Shown in pieces: positions 1 to 9,267 of a stretch of 64,000 bases of DNA (positions within the stretch are counted from its first letter, which is position 1; the number at the start of each line of letters is the position of its first letter). The stretch covers positions 745,918-809,917 of the forward strand of contig CAJNDS010002590.1 of the NCBI GenBank assembly GCA_905221605.1, read 5' to 3'. The notes below the pieces were generated by a model, which saw only the letters and a program-made list of their open reading frames with translations, was not told where the DNA came from and did not search any database. The stretch is from Symbiodinium natans (Eukaryota > Sar > Dinophyceae > Suessiales > Symbiodiniaceae). The translations under genes were made by a program, and so were the position numbers.

Positions 1-18
1 GAAACCTGACAGTTCTTG

Positions 19-94
19 AATTCGCCTCGGCTTCCTGCCGAGAAGCGTCTGGAACAAGCAGACCCGGATCGGGCCTCCTTCCCCCTAACCCAAC
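19..94. repeat. dispersed 76-bp repeat, copy 1
   Basis: This stretch recurs essentially unchanged at 36127-36202. It contains the compact hairpin CTCGGCTTCCTGCCGAG at 26-42. In copy 2 the text continues directly into a sequence reading ACCTGTGGGATCCC; here the matching continuation (CCTGTGGGACCC near 136) is separated from the repeat by a poly-C run. Confidence 0.85.
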
Positions 95-106
95 GAATTT
101 TCTGAC

Positions 107-342
107 GCCACCCCCCCCCCCCCCCCCCCCCCCCGCCCTGTGGGACCCCCCAAAATACCACCCAATCGCTTTGGACGAGCCTGCCAAACCACGACGCCCT
201 GTGCGAGGGTCATGCCTATCGGTGGCTCTTCCCTACAGGGAAAGTCCCAAAAAACCACCCCCCCCCCCCCCCCCCCACCCCCCCCCCCCCCCCACCACCC
301 TCCCACCCCCCCACCACAACCCCCCCCCCTCCCCCACCCAAC

Positions 343-374
<32 letters not shown>

Positions 375-497
375 TTACCACCCCACCCCCCACCCCCCCC
401 CCCCCCCACCCCCCCACCCCCCCCCCCACCCTCCCCCCACCCCCACCCACCCACACCACACCCCCCCCCCCCCACCCCCCCCCCACCACCCCCCCCG

Positions 498-528
<31 letters not shown>

Positions 529-590
529 ACCCCCCCCCCCCCCCCCCCCCCCAAACCCCCCCCAACCTCCCCCCCACCCCCCCTTTACCC
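107..590. repeat. C-homopolymer low-complexity tract
   Basis: Almost pure C broken by single A or T residues for nearly 500 bp. It opens long proline or glycine reading frames on both strands that have no coding character. The tract may be a real expansion or an assembly or consensus error; homopolymers of this length are unreliable. Confidence 0.9.
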
Positions 591-599
591 CTCTGCCCT

Positions 600-2060
600 T
601 CCTCCCTTTTTTTGCGAAACCCTCTTTCCTCCTTTCTGGGGCCGGCCCGGCTGCCGAGGCGGCGCGCGCAAGCGTTTACAATTCTTTTGAGAGAAAAAGT
701 GAACGGTTAACGGTTATGTGGACAGCCATAAGAACAAAACTGTGAGACTAAAGCTCTAGCGCATAATATGCCGAGAACGTGATAAGCACTGCAGTGCTCA
801 TCGGACGCAGTCCAGCTTGAAATGCGTGTGCCAGTGCTTAGGTTCCGACATTCGACGGTTAAACAGTTAAACCGCTGGTAGCAAGGCAGTTGGAAGCATT
901 GAGCATGAACAGGCGCAAGGCTTAGGAGTTCTGATGCGCTGCCGAAGCTCGCGCGGAAGCTGCTGCCTCCTGAGGCTTCTGCCGGCTCCACTCCAGGAGG
1001 ACCAAATTGAGACTTCTGATCATTCCACTTGGACTCCTCATGGCAGCTAAGGGTGGGCTTTAGTCATATGGCGGTTGACCACAAGTCCCACCACACAGAC
1101 ACGCCTCGGGCGCGCTCGAGGGTCTTCTTGTGCTTTTGGTTTGACTCATGTGATGAAAACCGTCGCACAGTCGCAGATGACACCTAGATGAGACAGCCTT
1201 CTGGGCAAGCTTCGCAAAGCCGAGCTGGCTAGGTTAGGGTGTGGGGGCCGCCGCGGATTTAAGGTCAAGAGTCAAGATGGTTAAGATGTAAACGTTGTTG
1301 GGTGTGCTATAAAAGGCTTACAACAACTAGCCTCTCCAAGGAGTGGAACCTTCAGGAGTTAAGGGTGGGTGACCATTTGCGGTTAAAAAATGTTAGCGTC
1401 TCAGCGGGCATGAAACTAGTGTTTTTACACTCAAGCGTTCCAGAGATAAAACAGCCATGGTAACCCAGGTACTCTGCCTTTTCGACAACAATCTAGTTAG
1501 ATTGAAAAACCCAGGAACCAAGAGCAAACACAGTGGTGATGCGGACCCTGGCCGCTAAAGTGGCAGGATTCTGCTCAGGTCAATGAACCGAACGAACCGG
1601 TACAGCCCAGTGTGGGAGACGTCGGTCCCATGCACTGTAGGCCAAGCAGCAAAATCGTCAGGTCGCGGTTCTGGCTCCAGGCTTTTCAACTCAAACTACA
1701 AGTAATTAGGAATTTAACTATACGAGTATACTTGTACCTCAAGCCAGAGAGAGTTATACATCCATCAACACTATAAGCCTTACAGCCCGAAACCTCAGAG
1801 AACTTCCATAACTGCGGCCCATCGCCCTCCGCCCCGAAGATGAAGGAGACACTTCTGACTGCAGGGAAAACAGTGCCAGACATGCCGGGCACAGTTTAGT
1901 CGTGAGGACTGTGGAGGCCGTAGGGTCAGAAGTTTCCGAGCCCTACAGATTTTGGAGGGCTGCAGAGACTCTTTCTACCAACCTTTTTGGGCTAAGGCAC
2001 ACCCAACAAGGCGGAACTCAAAAATGCGAGCGTGGAGCATCAAATGAGGCACGCCCAGCC
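600..2060. other. no gene recognised
   Basis: Mixed-composition host DNA. I saw no exon with recognisable protein similarity, no RNA gene and no strong repeat here. Confidence 0.5.
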
Positions 2061-2067
2061 TTTTTGC

Positions 2068-2175
2068 CTCAAAAGCCTCCTGCAAGGAGTGCTTGTCCTC
2101 CTCCACGCTGGCGTGCCGGGCTCCAACACGGACGAAGTACGGGGATTCGACCTCGCGCTCCCACTCGGCCGCCGC
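2068..2175 (-). pseudogene. truncated 5' part of a GNAT acetyltransferase exon
   Basis: The minus strand reads the beginning of the same exon found complete at 3680-4213 and 9840-10373 (residues VESPYFV...GARHASVEEDK), then breaks inside EAF-E near 2068 and runs into unrelated sequence. Block 2068-2406 matches 4106-4444 (offset 2038), so it is the end of a preceding repeat unit left after a deletion or an incomplete duplication. The acetyl-CoA-binding core is absent, so no enzyme can be made from it. Confidence 0.7.
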
Positions 2176-2557
2176 CTGGCCTCAGCAAACAGCAAAACAA
2201 AACAAGGAGCACCAACATCAACATCGAAGCATCGCAAGACATATCGCAAGTGACTCGTGTCCGAGGGCAAAGCGGGCAAGGTGAGCAAGGCTCGGCGCGG
2301 GCGCAGATGGTGCCACAACGGCCGCTGGCATTGCACAGCGCCTTCTTCTTAAGGTGCGGGGAGCGCTACCCGGGCTGGGCAGGCGAGCGCTGCTTGTGAC
2401 CTGATCCTGCAAAGCATGAGCCAGCAGAACATTTGTGGCTCGTTTGCAAAACGACGTGCAACGACAATGCCAGCTTGCAAACTTTGCAAGACTCAAGACT
2501 CACAGCTGCCCCCAGTCATTGCAACTTTTTATGGCTGCGGCGCACAAGGATGTTGGC

Positions 2558-2585
2558 CTCGGTCCTGCGCGAAAGTCCTGCCGAG
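2558..2585 (-). promoter_or_regulatory. 3' hairpin element downstream of ASCH copy 1
   Basis: Sense-strand CTCGGCAGGAC, then a short variable loop, then GCAGGACCGAG. The outer CTCGG and CCGAG pair, with a direct repeat of GCAGGAC inside. It lies about 130 bp after the ASCH stop codon. Confidence 0.55.
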
Positions 2586-2712
2586 GGAAGCTGCAGGCTG
2601 CAACCTTTCATGTCGCACCTTTCGGATCCTTGCTTCGCATGGAGGTCAGGTGCAAGCCCGATGTTCTCCACGCCTGGCACCGGCTTCCCCCCCATCTCAT
2701 GCCAGGCCACCG

Positions 2713-3111
2713 TCACAGCTTCTGCAAGCGAATCGCGAGGATGCCCGACTGCCGTGCCCTCTGCTCGAAGCTGGGGATGCGATGGTAGATGTCGACTCCC
2801 ACATCAACATCAGACACGTCTGCCAGGCAATTGCCGACACCTTCGCCCTCAAGCATCTCTTTGAAGGACCAGTAGACCTGGATGCCCGTGATGCGGCACG
2901 GCACACGCTGGTTCTGGTTGATGAACGTCACCATGTCACCCTCACGGTACCGCCGGAACTGACCACTGTTGATGCGCCCCTCCACCGTCTTCTGCCCCCT
3001 CCGGATCTGCTCCAAGTACTTCCTCATGATGGGCAGCTCGCCACGATCTTCACCACGCTCGCCTTGCGACAAGCAGCCAGTCAAACCCTCACACTGCATT
3101 CGCTTGTTCAT
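2713..3111 (-). CDS. ASCH-domain protein, copy 1
   Basis: Encodes about 132 residues with an ASCH (PUA-like) domain. Visible marks are the G-x-K-T-x-E-x-R signature (GQKTVEGRI, about residues 39-47), a basic stretch FRRYREGD, and the late YHRIPSFEQRARQSG block followed by LAIRL, which is the usual domain end. ASCH proteins bind RNA or act on modified nucleosides; the bacterial YqfB relatives hydrolyse N4-acetylcytidine. A specific activity here is inference. An in-frame stop lies two codons before the chosen ATG, but another open stretch starting MAEIATRKRRPEHDAP (about 3294 down to 3120) is conserved in all three copies just upstream and may be a first exon joined by a small intron. It lies downstream of GNAT copy 1 on the same strand. 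Confidence 0.7.
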   Translation of the reverse strand: MNKRMQCEGLTGCLSQGERGEDRGELPIMRKYLEQIRRGQKTVEGRINSGQFRRYREGDMVTFINQNQRVPCRITGIQVYWSFKEMLEGEGVGNCLADVSDVDVGVDIYHRIPSFEQRARQSGILAIRLQKL

Positions 3112-3481
3112 TCTTTAGTGTTCATGAAGACCTTCCCCATCCCCAGCGGGTAGAATTTGCAATCGTTGCCGTCTGAGGCAGCAACGCTGGCGCTCGGCAT
3201 TCCCGCGCCATTCCGCGTCTCGAGGGCGCTTGCGTGGCTCCTCCGCTGGCGCGTCATGCTCCGGGCGGCGCTTGCGGGTGGCAATTTCAGCCATGGGGCG
3301 CAGTGAGGTGCAGACAGGGCCTGATTGATGAAGATGTCACTCAGACCTGGAGCTTTTGAGCCACTCACACAAGTTTCAGCCTAGCGAGCAGTGCAGCGTG
3401 GCAGCAAGTTATAGCTTGCCATGCTAGCCTCAACGAGTCGCCACTCTTTATGTGTAGGACATCTTTGCCATGGGCGATGCT

Positions 3482-3507
3482 CTCGGTCCTGCGCGAGTCC
3501 TGCCGAG
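3482..3507 (-). promoter_or_regulatory. 3' hairpin element downstream of GNAT copy 1
   Basis: Same conserved arms as at 2558 with a 4-5 base loop. It sits about 175 bp after the GNAT stop codon. Confidence 0.55.
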
Positions 3508-3679
3508 GTCCATACAGTGGGTCCGCCTTGCAGCGCCACTTAAAACTTGACCTGCCAGACATGCGTGGCGGTTCAGCCACGACAAGATGCGGCGCAACGT
3601 GGATCCAGGGGGATCCTGAATTGGGGGCGTGCATCCTGTACATGGGGACAGCATAGGGATCAATGCCCCCTCTCACGTC

Positions 3680-4213
3680 TCACGACTCCCAGACCAACAA
3701 GGTCTCCACGCTGGCCATCTGCGTGTGCCTCACGGCGGCCCTGCCAGCCTCCTGGAAGCCGCCATGGAGGAGGAAGCCCTTGCTTCCCTTGGCGTGGTCA
3801 TTGACGGTCACATGCATGCGCTCCAGCCCGAGCTCAGAGCAAGCAGCCTTCGCCTCTGCCAGCAGGAGCTTGCCGTATCCCTTCCCCGAGTCTTTCTCAG
3901 GGTCGACTACAAACAAGCTCTTGATCTCCAAGCTGTCATGGACGGCACACATCTTCTCCCAGTCCTCTGTCACGGGGTAGTTCTTGAACACAAGGACACC
4001 CACGGTGCGGCCCCCGTGCTTCAGCAAGCGGGCCTCCCTGTCTCCATCTTGGAAGATCTGATGCAGAGCCTTCCTCTGGTCGCCGTAGATCGGCTGGATC
4101 ACCCGCTCAAAAGCCTCCCGCAAGGAGCGCTTGTCCTCCTCCACGCTGGCGTGCCGGGCTCCAACGCGGACGAAGTACGGGGATTCGACCTCGCGCTCCC
4201 ACTCGGCCGCCGC
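3680..4213 (-). CDS. GNAT-family N-acetyltransferase, copy 1
   Basis: The exon reads AAAEWEREVESPYF, then EEDKRSLREAFERVIQPIYG and a full GNAT core: strand EIKSLFVVDP, the acetyl-CoA pyrophosphate loop GKGYGKLL, the following helix LAEAKAACSELGL, and a final KGFLLHGGFQEAGR block. Such enzymes transfer acetyl from acetyl-CoA to amines; the substrate is unknown. The upper boundary is set at a plausible splice acceptor after a T-rich tract (TGAGGCCAG, then GCG). A conserved short frame starting MPAAVVAPSAPAP at about 4374 could be the first exon. No ATG lies at the start of the core frame, supporting an upstream exon. Paired with ASCH on the same strand in each duplicated unit. Confidence 0.75.
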   Translation of the reverse strand, partial: AAAEWEREVESPYFVRVGARHASVEEDKRSLREAFERVIQPIYGDQRKALHQIFQDGDREARLLKHGGRTVGVLVFKNYPVTEDWEKMCAVHDSLEIKSLFVVDPEKDSGKGYGKLLLAEAKAACSELGLERMHVTVNDHAKGSKGFLLHGGFQEAGRAAVRHTQMASVETLLVWES

Positions 4214-4570
4214 CTGGCCTCAGCAAACAGCAAAACAAAACAAGGAGCACCAACATCAACATCGAAGCATCACAAGACATATCGCAAGTGACTCGTGTCC
4301 GAGGGCAAAGCGGGCAAGGTGAGCAAGGCTCGGCGCGGGCGCAGATGGTGCCACAACGGCCGCTGGCATTGCACGGCGCCTTCTTCTTAAGGTGCGGGGA
4401 GCGCTACCCGGGCTGGGCAGGCGAGCGCTGCTTGTGACCTGATCCACGATGCAGTCGACACCACAGGATGAAGTGGTCAGAATGCATGCATGCACGCCAG
4501 TTTGCCTCCAGACATCTGACTGGAAAAAACAATCGTCATCAGCCAGCGTTCTTTGACAATGTCTGCCATG

Positions 4571-4596
4571 CTCGGCTCTTGCCAAGAGTCCTGCCG
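4571..4596 (-). promoter_or_regulatory. 3' hairpin element downstream of the PARP gene (divergent copy)
   Basis: Sense strand TCGGCAGGACTCTTGGC followed by AAGAGCCGAG. One arm is conserved; the other is altered but forms its own perfect inner stem CTCTTG/CAAGAG. It sits about 145 bp after the PARP stop codon. Confidence 0.45.
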
Positions 4597-4740
4597 ATTC
4601 GCGTTCATGCAATGACTGGCGAATTAGGTTGGTGCAGCCGGAAATCTTTTTGGGCTGTGCACGCTGAAAACTGGGACGGTCGAAGCTGTGCTGAGGTAGT
4701 AGCACGAACCATTGGACCTGTTAGCCTGTTAGCGATCTCA

Positions 4741-6204
4741 TCACCGGCTTGGCTCAATGCTGATCTCGATGAGAAACTCTGGGTAGATCTGCTGCCCGTT
4801 GAACACGACGACCTCTCGATGCACCTGCCCCTGGCCAGACGTGCCAGGAAAAGGCTCGACCACACAAGAGTCATGTCTCAACTGTCTCGCGCCCTGAACT
4901 GGTGGAGGTCGTGTGACTCCCCTCATGTCACTATTGGGGCCGAGCCGGTACACGGAACCCAAGGTGACGCGGCAAAGGAGGAGGAAGCGTGAGGATGGCT
5001 TGCAGCCGCAGTGGAACTGCTTGCAACGCTTCTGGAAAATGGAGCAGCCTGGTGCTCGGGCATATTGCCGGGCTTTGCACACTTGATTTGTGAAATAACA
5101 GCCGGCTCCGAACTTGCCCTGCATGCTGGCACGCCTGGCATCGAAGCCTTCTCGCTGGATCGATTCAACCTTGAGGGCATCACTGCCATGCCAGAGCCAG
5201 GCCTCATTCAGGTCATCCGATGCCAGGTTGGAGACGTTTGCGACTTGGGAGCTGGGAGGTGTGTGGCGAGTGTCTTGGTGGTCTTGCCGCATCTGCTTCC
5301 GGCAGTCCTGGTAGGCCCTCCACAATTCCGGGTGCTCCAAGCGCCACATTCCCTTGACGTTGAAGTGATGGGGCCCTTCCGCTCCATAACAGGGAAACTT
5401 GCACACAAGGCAATAGTCCCTTAGGGCTTCCTCAACACAAGAAGGCACCTCCACGGGGTGGCTCTGAGGCACGTCTGTCAAGAGAAGGTCGTACCAGTAG
5501 GATGGCGGCGCGCCAGGCTTTGACTGCTTGCAGATCATTTCAGCAGTTGGCCGACAGTCTGCCTCGGCACATGTCATTCGCTTCGCCATCTCGATGGCGC
5601 GCTTGTCCAAAGCTTTATGCCTGTCACTCAGCACGAGCCAAACCGCACCAAGAGCGAAGATGTCTGCCTCCATGGCCTCGCTGGCGATCCCAAGCTTCGA
5701 CCCGAGCTCTGGGGCCTTGCAGCAGTCGGGACGGAGGATCACCTTGGAGAAGTCCAAAACAAGCCTGGCAGATCCATCGCCTGTAACTGCAAAGCAGCCA
5801 GGCCCGATGTTGCCGTGGATGATGCCGCATGCATGCAGGCGCTCGAGACCTGCTGCTGAGGTAGCAACGATCTTCTTCCCCCACTGGCAGATGAATTCTG
5901 AGGGTCGCTCTGCCAAGGAGTCGCCGTAGAAGGGTAGCTCAAGGTAGAATGTGGCGTTTGCACCAAAGAATCCGCAGGAAACCTCTGCCAAGTTGGGGTG
6001 CTTGAACCTCGGAACTGCTTTCGTCTTTTTACTGCAAGTCATGAAGAGAAGGGCACAGAACACAAAGACTGTCGCATGTAGCAACTGCCAAGCTGGGGCT
6101 TCCTGCTTGCGCATGGCACTGACCTCCCGCAAGATGAAGGGCGCTTCTGTCTCGATGTTGAAGCGCTTGAGCAGCACAGCTCGGCCGTCAAACGTTGATC
6201 GCAT
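4741..6204 (-). CDS. pseudokinase plus PARP catalytic domain protein (3' exons)
   Basis: The N-terminal half is a protein-kinase fold: a VAIK-like lysine in RAVLLKRF, the helix-C glutamate in ILREVSAM, KHPNLAEV, APE-like KAPELGSK. The catalytic loop reads HGNIGPG instead of HRDLKPEN and DFG is DFS, so catalysis is probably lost. The C-terminal half is a PARP (ADP-ribosyltransferase) domain with the H of LWHGSD, the Y of GAGCYFTN, LLLCRVTLG, and the E of HREVVVFNGQQIYPEF, so the H-Y-E triad is intact and tankyrase-like. Positions 6008-6106 are best read as an in-frame 99-bp GC-AG intron. The frame begins in mid kinase N-lobe with no glycine loop, so upstream exons are expected; the coiled-coil and YTH exons on the same strand are the candidates. 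The stop is followed by the hairpin at 4571. Confidence 0.8.
   Translation of the reverse strand: MRSTFDGRAVLLKRFNIETEAPFILREVSAMRKQEAPAWQLLHATVFVFCALLFMTCSKKTKAVPRFKHPNLAEVSCGFFGANATFYLELPFYGDSLAERPSEFICQWGKKIVATSAAGLERLHACGIIHGNIGPGCFAVTGDGSARLVLDFSKVILRPDCCKAPELGSKLGIASEAMEADIFALGAVWLVLSDRHKALDKRAIEMAKRMTCAEADCRPTAEMICKQSKPGAPPSYWYDLLLTDVPQSHPVEVPSCVEEALRDYCLVCKFPCYGAEGPHHFNVKGMWRLEHPELWRAYQDCRKQMRQDHQDTRHTPPSSQVANVSNLASDDLNEAWLWHGSDALKVESIQREGFDARRASMQGKFGAGCYFTNQVCKARQYARAPGCSIFQKRCKQFHCGCKPSSRFLLLCRVTLGSVYRLGPNSDMRGVTRPPPVQGARQLRHDSCVVEPFPGTSGQGQVHREVVVFNGQQIYPEFLIEISIEPSR
6008..6106 (-). other. in-frame GC-AG intron in the pseudokinase
   Basis: Removing these 99 bp joins VSAMRK directly to FKHPNLAEV, the normal kinase spacing. 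Left in, it adds a hydrophobic stretch (LLHATVFVFCALLFMT) foreign to kinases. The intron starts GCAGGAAG and ends TTCCGAG on the minus strand; the length is a multiple of three, so it does not close the frame. Confidence 0.65.
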
Positions 6205-6241
6205 GAAGCCACCAGGCCTGAACCAAGCTGAAAACTGCTCG

Positions 6242-6244
<3 letters not shown>

Positions 6245-6311
<67 letters not shown>
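6245..6311. repeat. TC microsatellite running into TTTC repeats
   Basis: About 23 TC units followed by TTTC units. It lies in the presumed intron upstream of the kinase-PARP exon. Confidence 0.95.
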
Positions 6312-6312
<1 letters not shown>

Positions 6313-6453
6313 GGGGGCATGGGGTCAAGCCCCCTGGCGTCGCGCCAGCCCGGTATTCGGGACCCTCCGAGTTGCCCGGAGAAAAGCGTGTCGTATGAGC
6401 ACGGCGCTTTTATCCCCCCTTCCCCCCTCTATCCTATCTAACCCACCAGAAGA

Positions 6454-6458
<5 letters not shown>

Positions 6459-6526
<68 letters not shown>
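6459..6526. repeat. TC microsatellite
   Basis: About 34 CT units. On the minus strand it extends the coiled-coil frame as an ER dipeptide tail, which is not believed to be coding. Confidence 0.95.
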
Positions 6527-6529
<3 letters not shown>

Positions 6530-6560
6530 CCTTCTTCAGCTTCTTCTGTTTCACTCTCAC

Positions 6561-7169
6561 TTGGAGCAAAGCGGGTGCAACCGGTGGTTCATACAGCTCT
6601 GTTAAGCTCGTTTTCGTCTGCCCTGGGCGCCTGGAACTCTCGGTCACGGCGCCGTAGTCTTGCAACGTGCGATTCGAAGCCAAGATGCCAGGCAGTTCGG
6701 CCTCGACATTGAACTGAAGGTTGACCAAGCTGGGAATCATCTTGGGCTGCAACATGTGGCTGAGTTCAGGGAAGCGCAATTGCAGGTTAATCGCCTTGGT
6801 GCGAAGGGCCAGGATTCTTACATCATCTTCCTGGAGCCGCTTTCTTGCAAAGGTCATCTCTGCCGGCTCTGCCTCCGATTTGCTTTGCATACCCTGATCA
6901 GGCAGCGCAGCCTCAGCCTCTTCACGCAGCTCTGTCTTGCAGAGCATCGCACGGGCTTCCTGATACCGTCGCATGGCAGCCTCCCACTCGGCGCAGAACT
7001 GCTCTGCGTGCACCTTGTCCAGCTCTTGCAAGTGCCGGATCTTGCGCTGCAAGTTCCCTTTCAACATGTTCAGCTCCTCTTTCAGGAGCGGACGCAGGAG
7101 TCCATCCTTCTCACGCCCCTTCTCGAAGCTCGACGATGTCTCCATCCAGGCCTCAGCACGGCAGCTCAA
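6561..7169 (-). CDS. coiled-coil exon, probably part of the YTH-PARP gene
   Basis: Charged, helix-forming sequence (for example LLKEELNMLKGNLQRKIRHL and later ARKRLQEDDVRILALRTKA) typical of a coiled coil, with no enzyme motif. The 3' limit is placed at CAA followed by GTGAGA, a good donor just before the TC tract. The 5' limit is uncertain; the frame reads LSCRAEAWMETSSSF near 7169. Same strand and spacing as the YTH exons above and the kinase-PARP exon below suggest one gene, but separate genes are not excluded. Confidence 0.5.
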
Positions 7170-7250
7170 AGCAGCTCACGGAAGCATGCAACAGAAAAAA
7201 CCCATGTCCTCACGCAAGTCGTACTGCCACTTTTCTCAGGAGGAGGGTTG

Positions 7251-8589
7251 TCAGGCGCCACAGCTCAGTGACACGAGTTGGGATCGGTTTTCAAGCATGC
7301 TCACGTTTAAGGGCTCGGCATTGAGGCATGCAAGGGCCCTGATTCGAGCAGCCTCTCGGTCATCGACCCTTGATGGAGATGGAGATTCCGATGGAAATCC
7401 CACGGAAACGCGGAGGTCAAGGCACGCTTGATCCAGGTCAGCAATTGCTTTGTCCGCAGAGATCAGGGCCAGCTGCATCCTCTCGAGGTCTTGTCCGGCA
7501 GTGAGGGCTTTACGACGGGCCATGCGCCGCTCAGACGGGGAGGCCTTCCAACAAGCCAAATCACTGAACATCTCGATCGCTGAGCGCCGCAGATCTGGCA
7601 TTTGCTGGCAAAGATTCAGAAGCCAGAGCCTCGCCGGGCCCAACGAACCCCAAGCCATCGTCTTCCACCTTGCGGCAGCTGCGTCATTCTCCACCTGTTC
7701 ACGTCGGCGTGGACGCTGACTGGCTCGGTTCTCAGGCGGGGGGGTGTAGACGTGGGGCACATCATTCAACACCATGATTTGCTGCAAGGCTTTCCATCCA
7801 ACTTGAGGATCCAACTCCAGGCCATGTCCAAGCTGCTTGGGGAGATCTCTGACAGCCCTGGGGTTCACGAGGCACTGCTTCAGCCAGTCGACTCGGAAGT
7901 TCAAGGTTGATCGTCCTGAGGGCAGCCCAGAACGACTTCTCTCAGTGCTGTAGCCATCACCAAGGACATGCCCGCAGCAGGCGTTTACAATGAACTGCTA
8001 CAAATATTTTAGTGTTCTAGGGGTGAGGGGAAGACGCTCGAAAGCCCGACAGCTTGTTTCTTCGACTTGCGCCTTCCACATGCTTCGGCCAGAGCCTGGA
8101 GGTGCCGTGCTCCTCGTCCGGAAGGCTGGCCATGCGACCGACGAGCCGGAAATCCCCGCACAGCACGAACAAGAAGATGTGCTCAGTCTGCCTGAAGGCC
8201 TTGGCAAGGGCCTCGTTCGTCCTGTTGGAAGACGTCCAGATCCCATAGTGCCTCCCGAAGCCCGAGGCTGCAAATGCAACGTTGTCCAGGTGCTCCTTGT
8301 TCGTGCACAGAATGAAAAACCGGGAGTTGCCGCTGGAGGGCGGCTTAGTTCCTCGAACCCGCAGTGCTTGCGTGTGCCAGGGCCCCGTTCTCTCAGCCAA
8401 CCGGGCCGAGTGGGCGGAGTGGGCCGAGGGTGAGCGGGCAGAGGGCAACCGGGATCCCTGGGTTAGCGAGGGCCCCCAAGCCTGCGAATGAGCGGGGGGC
8501 TTGGCTGGAGAGGCCTGGGCCGCGCAGCTCTGCGCTCGGCGCGCCCCCAGCGCAGGCCATTCATCCGACAGTCCGAGCATCGTGGGCAT
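7251..8589 (-). CDS. YTH-domain (m6A reader) protein, two exons
   Basis: Exon 1 (8589-8073) starts MPTMLGLSDEWP, has a disordered Pro/Ser/Arg segment, then the YTH first half: SRFFILCTNKEHLDNV, the cage tryptophan in HYGIWTSSNRTNEAL, IFLFVLCGDF and VGRMASLPDEE. Exon 2 (7915-7251) carries the second half, FRVDWLKQCLV, AVRDLPKQLGHGLELDP, then a charged helical region. The intron 7916-8072 restores the join KHVEG-RSTLNFRVDWL exactly at the expected YTH position. YTH domains bind N6-methyladenosine in RNA and influence mRNA fate. The gene probably continues into the coiled-coil exon and possibly the pseudokinase-PARP exon. The exact 3' end of exon 2 is unresolved. Confidence 0.75.
7916..8072 (-). 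other. GC-AG intron splitting the YTH domain
   Basis: 157 bp, minus strand GCGCAAGT to CCCTCAG, phase 1. Placement is forced by YTH continuity on both sides. Confidence 0.7.
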
Positions 8590-8782
8590 TGTAGTCCAAA
8601 TCCCAATCTACGGTTCCAGGGTTCCGCGCTTCCCACAGCACAGCGACCAGTCCTTTTGAAAAAGCACAGCAGCGGAAACACACATGGCAACAACTGTACA
8701 TGCTGCAGCATTCGTTTGAGAAGACGCGAAGCATGCAGAGACAGCGCCTGTATCTTTTCGACATTGCAACAGGATCTTTGCC

Positions 8783-8810
8783 CTCGGTCCTGCTTAAATG
8801 TCCTGCCGAG
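8783..8810 (-). promoter_or_regulatory. 3' hairpin element downstream of ASCH copy 2
   Basis: Conserved arms with loop sequence ATTTAA, different from the other copies. It sits outside the duplicated block, about 50 bp after the ASCH copy 2 stop codon. Confidence 0.55.
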
Positions 8811-8856
8811 AAGGCTGACCTGTAGATTCAAGCCAGTGGATTCATCCCAAGAGTGT

Positions 8857-9267
8857 TCAAGTCATTCTCCCGATCCGCTGCAAGCGGATCGCGAGGACGC
8901 CCGACTGCCGCGCCCTCTGCTCGAAGCTGGGGATGCGATGGTAGATGTCGACTCCCACGTCAACGTCAGACACGTCTGCCAGGCAATTGCCGACACCTTC
9001 GCCCTCAAGCATCTCTTTGAAGGACCAGTAGACCTGGATGCCCGTGATGCGGCACGGCACACGCTGGTTCTGGTTGATGAACGTCACCATGTCACCCTCA
9101 CGGTACCGCCGGAACTGACCACTGTTGATGCGCCCCTCCACCGTCTTCTGCCCCCTCCGGATCTGCTCCAAGTACTTCCTCATGATGGGCAGCTCGCCAC
9201 GATCTTCACCACGCTCGCCTTGCGACAAGCAGCCAGTCAAACCCTCACACTGCATTCGCTTGTTCAT
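8857..9267 (-). CDS. ASCH-domain protein, copy 2
   Basis: Same protein as copy 1 with a few substitutions (GVLAIRL for GILAIRL). Homology to the other copies stops at about 8878, exactly at the end of the ASCH domain, so the last residues (RIGRMT) are new. The G-x-K-T-x-E-x-R signature is intact. It lies downstream of GNAT copy 2 on the same strand and just upstream of the YTH gene. Confidence 0.7.
   Translation of the reverse strand: MNKRMQCEGLTGCLSQGERGEDRGELPIMRKYLEQIRRGQKTVEGRINSGQFRRYREGDMVTFINQNQRVPCRITGIQVYWSFKEMLEGEGVGNCLADVSDVDVGVDIYHRIPSFEQRARQSGVLAIRLQRIGRMT

Larger units (their letters stand above)
2068..4444. repeat. segmental duplication block A (ASCH plus GNAT units)
   Basis: Near-identical to parts of block B at 8878-11480. 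The offset is 6156-6160 for 2724-4444 and 8198 for 2403-3270. The repeating unit is about 2.04 kb (2405-4444) and ends with CTTGTGACCTGATCC. Differences between copies are mostly single bases, implying recent duplication or gene conversion. Confidence 0.9.

Noticed and set aside
85-745. Long proline-rich and glycine-rich open frames on both strands
   Set aside because: They are translations of the C-homopolymer tract and have no other content.
3340-3372. Relict dinoflagellate spliced-leader sequence upstream of the ASCH frame
   Set aside because: Only about eight bases (TGGCTCAA) match the leader's 3' end, which is within chance expectation.
3629-4291. 220-residue plus-strand frame opposite GNAT (also at 9789-10451)
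   Set aside because: It is antisense to a clear GNAT core; conservation is due to the duplication.
5951-6712. Ser/Leu-rich plus-strand frame of 253 residues
   Set aside because: Built on TC microsatellites and antisense to the kinase exon.
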